DNA from: Verrucomicrobiia bacterium
GTDB taxonomy: Bacteria > Verrucomicrobiota > Verrucomicrobiia > Limisphaerales > DASXHY01
Length of the DNA: 64,000 nucleotides
Reading direction: 5' to 3'
NCBI GenBank assembly: GCA_035629175.1
Contig: DASPIL010000107.1
Coordinates: 62,001-126,000 of the forward strand
Shown here: positions 34,904 through 46,000 of the stretch, piece after piece
Position numbering within the stretch: the first letter of the stretch is position 1
Layout: each line of letters begins with the position of its first letter
Program-made: the position numbers and the translations under genes
The notes under the pieces: model-generated
What the model was told of the DNA's origin: nothing
Database searches by the model: none
The model's input: the letters and a program-made list of their open reading frames with translations, nothing else

Positions 34904-37900
34904 ATGCGCTTCCGATCTGTTCCCTGTCCGCACTTTTGTTTGTGCCTGCCGGTTCTCCTCTTTTCGCTGGCGTCTGCATTCAGCGGTCCTGAACTTCAGA
35001 TGCACGTAAGCGGCACCAATGTGGTGCTTGCATGGCCGGCCAACGCCATAGGTTTCCGCGCACAATCCCGGGGCGAACTTGCAGCGGACAACTGGGATGA
35101 CCTCGGCTCCGCGCCGTCCGTGCTGAATGCGGAACAGCGGCTGCTCGTTCCGCGAACCAATGCGCATGTGTTTTTCCGCCTGTTCAAGGATTCCGGCACG
35201 AACCCCGCCATTACGTCGCTTTCCGTGTCGACGAATGCCCTCTCTTTGGATTCAACGGGGATCCTTCAGTTTGATTTTAACGAACCGGATCTCGACCTTG
35301 CGGGCCTTGCGCTGACCTGGACCAACGTTCTGGGATCGTTCACAAACATTCTGTCTGCCCAGTCGGTGGGAATCACGGACTTGCTGACGCATGCCGAATT
35401 TCCAATTCGCCCCGACAAGCTGCCGTTCGGCACATCTTACTTCACGCTCTGGCTTGTGGATCGCATGGGCCTTTACAGCGAGCCGGTTGAGTTTCAAATC
35501 ACCATTGTGGGCACTGGTGGACTGGGAACCGCGCCGCAACTATCAGGGGTGTTGTCGGAGGCTCCCGCATGGAGGCCGGGTTTTAGTGAAACGTGGAAAT
35601 TGAACCCCGGCTTTGCGGTGTCCTGGAGCGATGCGGAGAGCGATGTGGCACGCGTTCGCGCCGTGCTGCGAACGCCGTCCGGAGTGGATGCGGTCAGGGA
35701 AATCTTCGCCAGCAAGACTGGCATGACGAACAGCGGGGGCTCGGCGATGTTGCGGCCCTTCACGCTGACGCATCTGGATTGGTGGGGGACCTACGAAGCC
35801 GAATTCCAATTGATTGATCGCACCGGCCGGACCAGCGCGGTTCGGTCTGTTTCCTTTCAATTGGACGACTCAGCGCCGGCGTCGCCGCAGGTGACGGGGT
35901 TTTTTCCCAGCAGCGGTGTTCCGGGCTCGATTGCCTATCTGATGGTGGCCAACGCGGATGGGTTGGGAACGAATTTTCAAGTGACGCTCGCGGGGGTCCC
36001 GTGCCCCGTAATCACCAACGATTTCGGATACCTGACAATGCTCGTTCCCACAGGCGCCGTCACCGCGCCATTCAAGCTGTTCACGGCTTCAGAAGTTTCG
36101 GCTTCGACCACGCCATTTGTTGTGCCGCCGTTCATTCTGCTGACAGCGAATCGAGACGCTGCCGCGCCAGGCGAGGCCGTTCAGTTTTCCACATTTGTTC
36201 GCGGTGCGACCAATCGGCTGGTGACCTTCGCGGTTAACGGCGTTGCGGGCGGAAACGCGGCGGTAGGTTTGATTTCCGGCGGGTTATACCGATTGCCCGA
36301 GCTGCCACCGACGAATTTGATGACCATTACCGCCATGCTTGTGACGCAGCCGGGCATCAGCGCGACGGCGCTCGTCCAAGTGTTGCCACGAACGAGTTTG
36401 GGTGGGACGAATTGGATCAGCGCGGGTCAGGGCGGTTCCGTTAATTCTGTGGATGGCAGTGCAGCATTGGATGTCCCGCCGGGTGCGCTGGCCACGAACG
36501 CGCTGGTGAGCATTGCGATTGTGGATGGCACCAACCTTCCCGCGCCCGCGGCAGGAAGGCGGCTCTTGGGCGCCGTGCGATTGGCGCCTTCCGGGCTCGT
36601 GTTCAATCAGCCCGTCACGCTGACACTGCCGTTGCTGGAGGCGCGGCCGCCGGGTTCGGTGCTCCCATTGAAATATTACAATCGGCCGACGGGGAGCTTC
36701 ATCGACGAAGGTGTCATCGCGACTGTCGCATCCAACGGGCGCCAGGCGAGCGCCGAAATTCTGCATTTCTCGGAGGCGATGCTCGACGATGCGGAGACGC
36801 CGCCAAACGGTCCCCCGCAAATTTCCGGTCTGCTGCGCCAGATGGACTTTCAGGAAGGTCTCACCGTTCCCGTGCTGATCACGGGCCAGAACCTGGTTCC
36901 AGGATTGCGCGTGGAAATCTGGCGCAACGGACAACTCACTGACGACGTCGTCGCGTCGGGCGCGATCTTTGAAACGAATCGCGCAGGTGTGTTGTTGACC
37001 GTGCGCACGTTGCGCGATCTGGGTTTGGGCATGCCGCGTGATTACGAATTGCGACTCGTGAACAGCGCGAACGAATGGGCAGGCTGGAACCTGCCTGTGA
37101 GCGGGTTGGACGAGTTGTTCATTTCGCCGGGCGTTCACACTAACGTTGACAGTTCGCTGCAGGTGTTCTCGGAAGTGGAAGTTGGTGCGGGCGCGGTGTT
37201 GAACGCTTCGGGAGGGCTCAGGTGGCTGGTGAACGGACCGGTTCGAATGGCGGGACGAATCGGGGCACATGGTCAGAGTGGGGAGTCGTCTCACGAGGAC
37301 GGGCCTGGCGTGAACGGGGACTTTTCAGAGTTCACGCTGCGCGGCGCGAACGGCGGGAATCCTGATCTGCCTGGGCACGACGCGTTTTTGCAACTCTCGG
37401 CGCGCGGTGATTTTCATTATGGGGAAGGTGGCGCGCCGGGCGAGGACATCAGCTCGATCGAAACGTTCTTTGAAGCCCTGTTTAACCTCTGGAGTTGCAT
37501 CTCTGGCGACTTCATTTCGTGCGGCGAGTTCGTCGCGAATGTGATCGAGATTGTTGGCGACTTCGCAGACATGGAAGCAGGCAAGGCGATTGGACGTCCG
37601 GGGCTGCCCGGCGCCCGCGCGAGTTTCGATTTGTTCGCAAACAGCGGCCGCGGGGGCGGTGGGGGCGGCGGGGGTGGCGACCTGAACTGGCTGGATGAAG
37701 GCGAGTACGGCGGCGCGGGAGGCAACGGCGGGCGCGGCGTATTCATTCTGACACGCAGTGACATGTGGGTGAATGGGCTCGTGGAAACACGCGGCGGAGA
37801 TGGAGGAGATGGCGGTGAGAATATTGTCACGATTTACGAGAATACCAGCCTTCCGTTTCCGATCGAAGACACGCCAAGTGCCAATCGCGGCGGCGGCGGT

Positions 37901-40528
37901 GGCGGCGGAAGCGGCGGCAATATCATGCTGATCGGGCGCAACGGATTTGGATTTGGGCCGGCTGGCGGGGTGGATGCCCGTGGTGGACATCCTGGCAACA
38001 GCCTGACGACTTTCAGGACTGTCGACGCGAGCACCGGAATGGAAACCGCCCGGCGTTCAGTCAGGTTCGTGGATGCAAAATATCCATTCACGCCCTCGGG
38101 CCGCATCACGACGCGCGGACTGCCCGTTGATGCGCAAGACCTGCCAGATCTCGTCACTCGTTATGGATTACTGCGCTTGCACCTGCCGCCGCTCGGCCAT
38201 TCATTTGGATCAACAGTCACGATCACCATCCGGGGCGAGAACACGAACCAGGTTCGAGTGGCTGCTTTCACCGCGGACAGCAGCGGCGTCCGCAATGCGA
38301 ACCTCCTGTTCTTTCCCGGCTTCAACACGATATGGATCGATGATGACGGTATTCCCGACCACCCCGTGCTGCATCGAAACGCTTTGTATCTGGCAGGCCC
38401 GGACAGCGATGGTGACGGGCTTTCTGACGCCGACGAGGCGCAACTCGGAACGGACTCTCAAGCAGCAGACACCGACGGTGATGGGTTGAACGACCTTGAT
38501 GAACTGCTGGCAGGGCTCAGTCCCATTACGGGCGATAGCGATGGTGATTTGATTTCGGATCCAGATGAATTGAGTGGCGGAACAGATCCGCGGTCGCGCG
38601 ACAGTGATCAGGATGGTTTTTGGGATGGCTGGGAATTGCAGGCGGGACGCTCGCCGCTTCTGGCTCAACCAACGATCGGGGCGTTGCCGCCAGGAACGTT
38701 GTTTGCCGAAGTTGGGAGCAGTGTGAATGGCCGCGTGCTCGCGATTGTTGATCCGGCTGCGAGCAAGCTCTTCGCCATCGGCCGCGTGAACAGCGGGTTG
38801 GGTTTTGGAGTTGCGTTCAATGCTGAAGGGAGCCTGCTGGGTGTTCGGGGCAATCAACTCGTGCGCGTGCTGCTCGACCAGCCAGCAGACATCACGGGTC
38901 AACTTGCGGTCACGAGCATTGGATATCTCACCACCAACGGTCCCGCCATTTATTGCTACAGCCTTGCTTCATCTCCCTTTGGCGGGAAGTTGCTTGGCAT
39001 TGAGAGCACAGCGCAGGGCGATTCAACAGGGCAGTTTCTTGAGATCGATACCATCAGCGGCCTTGCAACGCGCGTGGGATTGATGCGACCGAATCCTCTG
39101 CATGCGCTGGCTGTGTTTGGATCGGGTTCCGCGCAGGAGGCCTTGTTTGCCTCGTCGGAACAGCCTGGCACGGCGGATTCGCTGGAATCGTTTTCAGCCG
39201 GTATTTCCAACGCGCCTCAAACCGTGGCGTTGCTGAATGGAACCAATGTTTATGGCCTCACACCTGCATCACCAGACCGGCTTTACGCGGCGAGGACTGA
39301 CGGCGTGGAAAGCGCGTTGTTGCTGGTCAACGCGACGAATGGAACGCAATCGATGCTCGGAGAATTTTCCGGGGCCCTGTTCGACCTGGCCCTCAGCCCT
39401 TGTCCCGCACCTTGTTTGAACGGGCCGTATCTTTCGACACTGACCTTCCTGGGAATGCAGTTTGAAACGGCGGATTTCAATGGCGATACACGGCCCGACC
39501 TTGCCGTCGCCGTGACACGAACCATTGGGAACGAAGAGTTCGCGGGAATAACAATCCTTCACGGGCAAGGTAATAGTCAGTTTACGAATTCGGGTTCGTA
39601 CTTCTTCGACAATGCGCGCGACATTTCGGCGCCGCATTTCGCCCTTGGGGATGTGAACGCTGACGGACGCCTGGATATAGTCATGGTTCAGCCAGCCGTC
39701 ATTGTTGGATTTTTCCAAACGCTGCTGCGGCCCGCCGAAATCATGGTTTTGCTGGCGAACAACCAGGGCGGTTTTCAGCCGCCGATCATTCACTCGATGG
39801 CGATGGGCAGCCCCATGGAACGAATGGCGCAGGTTACGGCTGCCGACTGGTCGGGTGATGGCCGGGCGGATCTCATCTTTGTCAACGAGAGCCAGCGGAC
39901 CTATACATTTCAGGGCACGGGAACGGGCCTGTTCACGAATGCCATTGAGCTCTTGCCTGCATTATTTCAGGAGGTCGCACTGCTGGCTGACGTGAACGCG
40001 GATGGCGATCCTGATTTCATCGGGGCTGGTTCAAGTGGTGTGAACGTCCGTCTGGCCGATGGTGCGGGCGGGTTCACTGCGAATCAGTTCTACGATGGGA
40101 GCGGCAGACATATCAATACTGCGGATGTGGATGGCGACGGGGACCAGGATTTGGTTGTGACGGACTATGGCGCAGTGCCGAGAATCTATTACAACAGCGG
40201 GACAGGTACCTTCCCGACAAATGCCACATTTAATCCGCGAACCTTCCCGAATGGCGTCTATGCCCGCGCGGCATTGGGGGATTTATCTGGGGACGGTCTG
40301 CCAGATGTGGTGGTTCCATCGACCGGCCAGAATCTCACGGCGTTCATCAGCGGCATCATGCCTGCGACGCTCGCGCACACCATGATTGAACCCTTGTCGG
40401 CACCTTTCCCATGCGGCGGAACGGCTTCAAGCGTGCTGATCCTCGACGTGAACAACGATTCGCATCCAGACGTTGTCGCTCTGATTGGGCACAGCATCTC
40501 GGTGATGCTCGGAGAACCGTCGTTCTGA
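34904..40528 (+). CDS. Giant secreted calcium-binding/FG-GAP protein
   Basis: The 1874-residue product starts at 34904, where AAGG six bases upstream and a signal peptide (CLCLPVLLFSLASAFSG) agree. Residues about 29-99 are a small beta domain ending FFRLFKD, the same type found at the C-terminus of other secreted proteins here. Later come Ig/IPT-like domains, a ZU5-like segment (about 500-620: LDVPPGALATNA) and a Gly-rich stretch (about 916-1009). Thrombospondin type 3 calcium repeats follow at about 1166-1245 (DSDGDGLSDADEAQLGTD, DTDGDGLNDLDELL), then FG-GAP/VCBS repeats at about 1523-1870 (DFNGDTRPDLAVAV, DVNADGRLDIVMV, DVDGDGDQDLVVTD). This fits a calcium-stabilised surface or exported structural protein. 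No catalytic site or cell-wall sorting motif was recognised. Confidence 0.8.
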   Translation: MRFRSVPCPHFCLCLPVLLFSLASAFSGPELQMHVSGTNVVLAWPANAIGFRAQSRGELAADNWDDLGSAPSVLNAEQRLLVPRTNAHVFFRLFKDSGTNPAITSLSVSTNALSLDSTGILQFDFNEPDLDLAGLALTWTNVLGSFTNILSAQSVGITDLLTHAEFPIRPDKLPFGTSYFTLWLVDRMGLYSEPVEFQITIVGTGGLGTAPQLSGVLSEAPAWRPGFSETWKLNPGFAVSWSDAESDVARVRAVLRTPSGVDAVREIFASKTGMTNSGGSAMLRPFTLTHLDWWGTYEAEFQLIDRTGRTSAVRSVSFQLDDSAPASPQVTGFFPSSGVPGSIAYLMVANADGLGTNFQVTLAGVPCPVITNDFGYLTMLVPTGAVTAPFKLFTASEVSASTTPFVVPPFILLTANRDAAAPGEAVQFSTFVRGATNRLVTFAVNGVAGGNAAVGLISGGLYRLPELPPTNLMTITAMLVTQPGISATALVQVLPRTSLGGTNWISAGQGGSVNSVDGSAALDVPPGALATNALVSIAIVDGTNLPAPAAGRRLLGAVRLAPSGLVFNQPVTLTLPLLEARPPGSVLPLKYYNRPTGSFIDEGVIATVASNGRQASAEILHFSEAMLDDAETPPNGPPQISGLLRQMDFQEGLTVPVLITGQNLVPGLRVEIWRNGQLTDDVVASGAIFETNRAGVLLTVRTLRDLGLGMPRDYELRLVNSANEWAGWNLPVSGLDELFISPGVHTNVDSSLQVFSEVEVGAGAVLNASGGLRWLVNGPVRMAGRIGAHGQSGESSHEDGPGVNGDFSEFTLRGANGGNPDLPGHDAFLQLSARGDFHYGEGGAPGEDISSIETFFEALFNLWSCISGDFISCGEFVANVIEIVGDFADMEAGKAIGRPGLPGARASFDLFANSGRGGGGGGGGGDLNWLDEGEYGGAGGNGGRGVFILTRSDMWVNGLVETRGGDGGDGGENIVTIYENTSLPFPIEDTPSANRGGGGGGGSGGNIMLIGRNGFGFGPAGGVDARGGHPGNSLTTFRTVDASTGMETARRSVRFVDAKYPFTPSGRITTRGLPVDAQDLPDLVTRYGLLRLHLPPLGHSFGSTVTITIRGENTNQVRVAAFTADSSGVRNANLLFFPGFNTIWIDDDGIPDHPVLHRNALYLAGPDSDGDGLSDADEAQLGTDSQAADTDGDGLNDLDELLAGLSPITGDSDGDLISDPDELSGGTDPRSRDSDQDGFWDGWELQAGRSPLLAQPTIGALPPGTLFAEVGSSVNGRVLAIVDPAASKLFAIGRVNSGLGFGVAFNAEGSLLGVRGNQLVRVLLDQPADITGQLAVTSIGYLTTNGPAIYCYSLASSPFGGKLLGIESTAQGDSTGQFLEIDTISGLATRVGLMRPNPLHALAVFGSGSAQEALFASSEQPGTADSLESFSAGISNAPQTVALLNGTNVYGLTPASPDRLYAARTDGVESALLLVNATNGTQSMLGEFSGALFDLALSPCPAPCLNGPYLSTLTFLGMQFETADFNGDTRPDLAVAVTRTIGNEEFAGITILHGQGNSQFTNSGSYFFDNARDISAPHFALGDVNADGRLDIVMVQPAVIVGFFQTLLRPAEIMVLLANNQGGFQPPIIHSMAMGSPMERMAQVTAADWSGDGRADLIFVNESQRTYTFQGTGTGLFTNAIELLPALFQEVALLADVNADGDPDFIGAGSSGVNVRLADGAGGFTANQFYDGSGRHINTADVDGDGDQDLVVTDYGAVPRIYYNSGTGTFPTNATFNPRTFPNGVYARAALGDLSGDGLPDVVVPSTGQNLTAFISGIMPATLAHTMIEPLSAPFPCGGTASSVLILDVNNDSHPDVVALIGHSISVMLGEPSF

Positions 40529-40531
40529 TCC

Positions 40532-40573
40532 AAAAAAACGCGGGGCTCCGCTGGCGATCCAGCGAAGCCCCGC
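40532..40573. terminator. Strong terminator between convergent giant genes
   Basis: A 15-bp stem (40540-40554 with 40559-40573, one mismatch) with a CGAT loop lies between convergent stops at 40528 and 40605. The A7 run at 40532-40538 becomes a U tract on the minus transcript, so it is a textbook intrinsic terminator for the minus gene. It can also stop plus-strand transcription, though without a U tract. Confidence 0.85.
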
Positions 40574-40604
40574 TCCTCAAACTATCCAGTTTCAGTTCGG
40601 CCGA

Positions 40605-42977
40605 TCAGGGCCAGACTGTGCGATAGAACCGAGTCTCGCCCGGATTATCGGTATGCGAGAACGTTCCATTGGTGCTTGCCGTCACCGACCCGTTTACCAG
40701 GTTTGTCCAGACTGCCGGACTTAGCACGGGTGTGTGTTGCAAACGATAGGTACGACCGGGAATTCCCCAGCCATCGATTCGCAGGGAACCACCGCCAAGG
40801 TCAACGATGCGCAGGTTCATTGACGGTGCGGAATCCTCCGCGTTGGCAATAGTGACTGTCGCCATGCTTGAGCCGCCACGGCCATCAGCAACCGTATAGG
40901 TGAACGAATCGTCGTTTGTGAATCCAGGCGCGGGTCGATAGAACACCCAGCCTCCCACCAATGTCACAGTCCCGCCGTTTGCGCTTGCCGGGTTGATGCT
41001 CGGGATCAGGGTGTCGGAATCCGCATCCGTGTCGTTCGCGAGAAGGACTGACAAACGCACCTTGTAGTCGCCGCGTGCGTGGCGCTCGAACGTGTCATTG
41101 CCCGCGACAGGCGGCGTGTTGATGGATTGCACAGGATCCAGCGTGTTCGTGGCGCCCAGGAAGTTGCCGTCGCCGGCGTATTCAGCCGTAACGCTGTGTG
41201 TGCCGAGCGCCAGGCTGTCGAGTGTGAATCCGGCAGCGCCGCCTGCGAGGTTCGCAGAACCGGCAATCGCTCCCTCGATGCGGAAGTTCACTGTTCCCGT
41301 GGGGATTCCCGCGCCCGGCGCTACCGGGATGACGGTGTGGGTGAAGGTGATATCCGCGCCCGGCAGGCCGGGGTTCGCGGACGAGACAATCGCGCCTGTT
41401 GTGGACGCCTGGCCAATCGTCAGGGTCCCATTCACATGGTCAATAGCATAGTTGGCATCTGCCGCGCCACTTGCCGTGATCGCATACGTGCCCACATCAC
41501 TGGTTGAGGTGGCATCTGTCGCGAGGGTGACAGGCGTGTCGAGGTCGTTCGCATCATCCCCGTTAACGAACCCGCTGTAGCTCGCCGTGAACGCGGGCAG
41601 CGCCTGGCCGAACAGTTTCGACTGGTCATGCGCCGTGATCGTGAGGTTCACGGTTGTTACGGTCAGCGTTCCGTTCTCATGAGTGATGCTGTAGTTCGCG
41701 TCGCTCGCGCCCGATGCCGTGATCGCATACGTGCCGACGCTGCTTGCGATGGTCGCGGCGGTTGCGAGGCTGGCTTCTGTATCCAGATCGCTCGCGTCGT
41801 CACCGTTTACGAAGCCGTTGTAACTCGCGGTGAGCGCTGGCACTGCTGCACCGTAAGCCTTGAACTTGTCGACGGCACTGATGACGAGCGGCGCCTGGGT
41901 GATGGTCAGTGTTCCGTTTACATGATTGATGCTGTAGTTCGCATCGGCTGCGTCGGTCGCGGTGATTTCGTAAGTTCCGACGGAGCTTGCAGCTGTGGCG
42001 GCTGTGGCGAGCGTCACAGGCGTATCCAGGTCGTTCGCATCGTCACCATTTACGAAGCCGCTATAACTTGCCGTCAATGCGGGCAAGGCGCCGCCATAGA
42101 CTTTGTTTTTGTCTGCCGCTGTGATCGTCAGCATGGCTGGTGTCACGTTGATGCTGGCGGTAGTTGACGCAGGCAGAAATGCGTTGGTGTCAGCAGGCGT
42201 GAATGTCACCGACAGAACCTGACCTGCACCTGCATTCAGGATCGCTCCCGTGTCTGGTGAATAGGAAAACGATCCGGGCACGTTCGTTGAGCCGTAGGTC
42301 ACGCTGGCGTTCAGTTGCGTCGCCGTCAGCGCCGTTCCATAGACGATGTCGGACGGGTTGTTCCAGACAATCGCAGGCGCCGCAGCCCCAGCGATTTCGA
42401 GTTCCCATTGCGTCAGCATGTTCGTCGCGCCCGATTCCATATCCGCGAGGAACAACACCCACTCGCCATTGGCATTCAGGCCATTGAAGTTCGTCAGCGA
42501 GGTTTCGCGCGCCGAGGCGTCCGTGACACTGGCTGGGTCGATACTGCGTCCGTCGGGCTGCCACGACCCGATGAGCGGCGCCCCGTTTGCAGGGGTGGTG
42601 ACGTTGCGATAGAGATGAATGTCGCCATTCGCCGCATCAGCCTGGAATGTCACGTCGAGGCCGCTGTCGGGATACCCGGATGTATCCGCAACTGTCTTCC
42701 CCGCGCGGTTCAGCAGGACGGTGAAGCCGCTGGAGTGAGTGAGGAAACCATATAAGTCACCGTTGAATTCTCCCGTGACTTTCAATCGCACTTTCACGGA
42801 TGAGATGGTGCCGATGGCGGAGTTCACCTGCCGAATGTCGCTCAAGCCTGACGGATTTCCGTCGGGAAGGACGCGATTCGTGGTGAACGTGTAGGTTTCG
42901 ATGGTTTGCGCTTCAAGGAGCGGTGGTGCCGCTGCTCCGAGAAGCCCTATAAGGACTATGGCTTTTAGCCGTTTCAT
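40605..42977 (-). CDS. Secreted P-domain-like / MBG-repeat / Ig-like protein
   Basis: The Met at 42977 gives a 790-residue protein with a signal peptide (MKRLKAIVLIGLLGAAAPPL). Upstream in-frame sequence is compositionally non-coding. Residues about 24-200 resemble the proprotein convertase P-domain beta sandwich (FNGDLYGFLTHSSGFTVLL, NANGEWVLFLADMESG, TQWELEIAG). Three tandem MBG-type repeats of ~80 residues follow (about 281-520), each with ALPALTASYSGFVNGDDA-like cores. A Big_3-like Ig domain (GTVNFRIEG, EYAGDGNFLGATN) and a cadherin-like NDTDADSD region come next. The C-terminal beta domain ends FYRTVWP. A surface adhesin or exported structural protein is likely. It is paralogous over its C-terminal ~350 residues to the adjacent upstream gene at 43064-46147. 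Confidence 0.8.
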   Translation of the reverse strand: MKRLKAIVLIGLLGAAAPPLLEAQTIETYTFTTNRVLPDGNPSGLSDIRQVNSAIGTISSVKVRLKVTGEFNGDLYGFLTHSSGFTVLLNRAGKTVADTSGYPDSGLDVTFQADAANGDIHLYRNVTTPANGAPLIGSWQPDGRSIDPASVTDASARETSLTNFNGLNANGEWVLFLADMESGATNMLTQWELEIAGAAAPAIVWNNPSDIVYGTALTATQLNASVTYGSTNVPGSFSYSPDTGAILNAGAGQVLSVTFTPADTNAFLPASTTASINVTPAMLTITAADKNKVYGGALPALTASYSGFVNGDDANDLDTPVTLATAATAASSVGTYEITATDAADANYSINHVNGTLTITQAPLVISAVDKFKAYGAAVPALTASYNGFVNGDDASDLDTEASLATAATIASSVGTYAITASGASDANYSITHENGTLTVTTVNLTITAHDQSKLFGQALPAFTASYSGFVNGDDANDLDTPVTLATDATSTSDVGTYAITASGAADANYAIDHVNGTLTIGQASTTGAIVSSANPGLPGADITFTHTVIPVAPGAGIPTGTVNFRIEGAIAGSANLAGGAAGFTLDSLALGTHSVTAEYAGDGNFLGATNTLDPVQSINTPPVAGNDTFERHARGDYKVRLSVLLANDTDADSDTLIPSINPASANGGTVTLVGGWVFYRPAPGFTNDDSFTYTVADGRGGSSMATVTIANAEDSAPSMNLRIVDLGGGSLRIDGWGIPGRTYRLQHTPVLSPAVWTNLVNGSVTASTNGTFSHTDNPGETRFYRTVWP
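41419..42134 (-). repeat. Three tandem MBG-domain repeats within the secreted protein gene
   Basis: Three units of about 240 bases, roughly 42134-41903, 41890-41660 and 41650-41419 on the minus strand, encode near-identical MBG modules. Shared cores are SGFVNGDDA.DLDT, VGTY.ITA and NGTLT. They are coding protein repeats, and their similarity makes the array prone to copy-number change. Confidence 0.75.
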
Positions 42978-43063
42978 TGGATGGATCGTTTGAGGTTTCG
43001 CGCAGTTAAACTGATCGGCGAACGCTCCTGCGCGTAAGCAGTGCCGAAATGATGAAATGATTC

Positions 43064-46000
43064 TCATGGTTGAACTGATCGATAGGTGCGCGCCGGGGTG
43101 CCGGGGGGCGCTGAGTTGGTGAACGAAAACTGGCCGAGGGTTGACGCGATCGCGGTGCCGAGTGACTGCCATCCAGAGAGGACGGCATTCGTGGTATATT
43201 GAATCGTGTAAACCCGGCCGGGGACGCCGGCGAAGCGAAGACGCTTTGAACCGGGCCCAAGAGCATCGGTGCCCACGAGGTTTTGTGACGGAAGAAGGTC
43301 CTGAGCAATCGTGATGGATACCTGGCCCGTCGCAGTCAGGTTTCCTGGATCGCCTATTGTGTAGGTGAACGAATCGGCATTCGTGAAGCCGTTGGCCGGG
43401 CGATAGAAGATCCAATTTGCGTTCGAAGAAATGGTTCCAGCGGACGCCGTGGCGCTGCTGAGGCTGCGCAGCGTGAAGGGATCGTTGTCAGGATCAGAGT
43501 CGTTGGCCAGCAATGTCGCGGGACGGACTTTTGCCCCGCTCAAGGGATGGCGCGGCAAGGTGTCGATGCCAGCGACGGGACGCGTGTTGATGGATTGGAT
43601 GAGGCTGTTGGTGCTGCCGATAAAGTTTGCGTCGCCGGAATATCGCGCAGTGATGGTGTGAGAACCCCTTGACAGGAGAGCCGTGCTCATGCCTGCACTT
43701 CCGCCGCTGACCGCAACAGCGCCTCCTGCGGCGACGTTGTTTGTCAGGAACTGAACGGTTCCTGTTGGCAGGCCGCTGGCCGGCGCGATGGCATTCAAGA
43801 TCGCGGTGAAAGTTACGTTCGACCCCGCTCCTGCGGGATTGGCTGAAGTGGTGAGCGCGTTCGTGGTGCTGGCGCGATTGATCGTCAGCTGGCCGCTCAC
43901 GAACACGAACGTGTAGTTGGATGCGCTGAGGGTTCCGTTTGTGGCTGTGATCGCATAAGGGCTTCCAGCCACTGTGCTTGCTGCGCCGGCTGAAGTGGTC
44001 AGCGACGGACTTCCACTCAAGACGCTGGAGTTTTCCCCAGCGACAAACCCCGAATAGCTGGCTGTGAACTGCGGGTTCGGCGCACCGTACAGGCGGTTTG
44101 TGTTGTTCGCCGTAACAGTGAGTTGCTTCGCTGAAACAGTGATCGTGTTGGTCACAGTTGCCGCGGCGTTCCAGTTGGTGTTTCCTGCCTGGCTTGCCAG
44201 TACAGACACGGAACCGGCGCCATTAATCTGCAGGGTTGTCCCGACGATCTGGGCCGGGCCGGAAGCCACGGAATAGGTGATGGGCAACCCTGAAGAAGCC
44301 GTGGCGGCCAGGGCAGGATTCGCGCCGTAGATTTGGTTGCCGGGAGAGGGGAAGGAGATCGTCTGAGATCCGCGGTTCACCGTCGTGCTCGGGCTCGTGC
44401 TGGACGTAATTCCTGGACGTGCATCGGTAGCAGTGACGGTTGCCGATCCCGCTGTGTTGAAGGTGACGGAGAACACGCGGGTTCCGTTGGTCAGCGCTGC
44501 GTTTGCTGGAAGCGTTGCGCTGCTGTCGCTTGATGTGATCGCAATCGTGTCGTTCGTGCTGATCCCGTTCCAATTCGCATCAACGGCGTTGACGGTAATG
44601 TTGAAGGAACTGGCCACCGTGCGAGCCGTCGGCGAACCGCTCTTTCCGGTGGCTGTGCCCGGCGCAGCCGATTCGCCCGGCATCAGCAACTGCAGCTTGT
44701 TGAACGGCCCCGGGCTGACTGTGAAGGTGGAACTGGTGCCAGCCGCCAGGGACATTCCGCTGGTGCGCGTCGCAGTGAGACTTACGCCGCTTTCAGCTTT
44801 GAGGTAGTTGACGCCACTGATCGTGACGGAGTTGTTGCCCGACGTGATCGTGCCGGTAAGCGTGCCCGTTAATGTGCCGCTGCCCGTGGCGCGGGTGAGG
44901 CTCACGGCGGTGTTGGTGGTGACGGCACTTGCGTTTCCTCCCGCGTCCTGCGCCTGCACCACAACGCTGAAGGAAGTTCCCGCGCTCGGCGGTGTCCCGC
45001 TGTTGACTGCGGTGATCGCGATTCTGGTTGGCGGCGGCGATGGAATCTCCTGGGTTCCAACGCTGTAAAACGATGAGGGCGCGCTCTGGTTTCTAAACTC
45101 GGTGGTTATCCAGGATGGAGACCGTGCCGTGCTGGAGATGCGCACTTCGTCAACCAATGCATCGGAATACCGCTGCGGATTGCTGTAGTTGTGCATGCCG
45201 CCGATGAGAGTCGCCATGCCATTGGTGAGTGCTCCTGTGGCGCTGGGAGTGGCTGAGCGCTGGGTCCCGTCCATGTAAACGCGCCAGTTTGAGCCATCGT
45301 AAACGCCGACCACGTGGCGCCATTGTCCCGTGGTCCAGCCAGAGATCGTCCAGGTTGCGGCGTTGTCCGTGATCGAATAGGACCCCGCTGAAAGGCTGTG
45401 AGGCGAACCGCCTGGATAACGCTGCGTGCGCAGGTAATAGGCTTCACCGCTGTTATCATACCCTTTACCAATGATATAGGCGTAATCATTATCCCAGATG
45501 AACGTTTTGTAGTTGATCCAGGCGCTCATCGTGATCTGTCCGCTGAAGGAAAGACTGCTGCTGTAGGGAGCCCGAATATGATCCGACCAATTCGTTAAAC
45601 TTTGGCCTTTGCCGATCTTTCCTGTTTTGCCCGTGGAGGAAACGAGGTCGTCGCCGTGATTGCTGTTGGCTGTAGAATCCAAATAAACGTCGGCAGTACC
45701 CGTTCCTGCAAGATCCTCCTTCAAATGCCAGACTGCCCTGAAACTTGAATCCCAGACCGCCGTTGCGTTCTGCTGGTTCGCCGCCGCGGCATTTCCGTAG
45801 TAGAGGTAGACGTTTGTGCTGGTGACGGAAGAAAGGAGTGGAACCTTTACCCAGGAAACAAGGACTCCATCCGAACTGGTGTAGCTTTCAATCTCATGCG
45901 CGAGCTTGTTGGTTCCGTCAGCGGAGGTGAACAGGATGTCATTGCCGCTTCCGAGGGCCGACGCCTTGACGCTGGCATTGGTAATGTTGACAAGGAGCGT

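Noticed and set aside
37650-37930. Gly-codon-rich low-complexity DNA as a non-coding repeat
   Set aside because: The reading frame is continuous through it and the protein has folded domains on both sides.
41419-42134. Regularly spaced repeats considered as a CRISPR array
   Set aside because: Units of ~240 bases are in frame and encode MBG domains; there are no short repeats with unique spacers.
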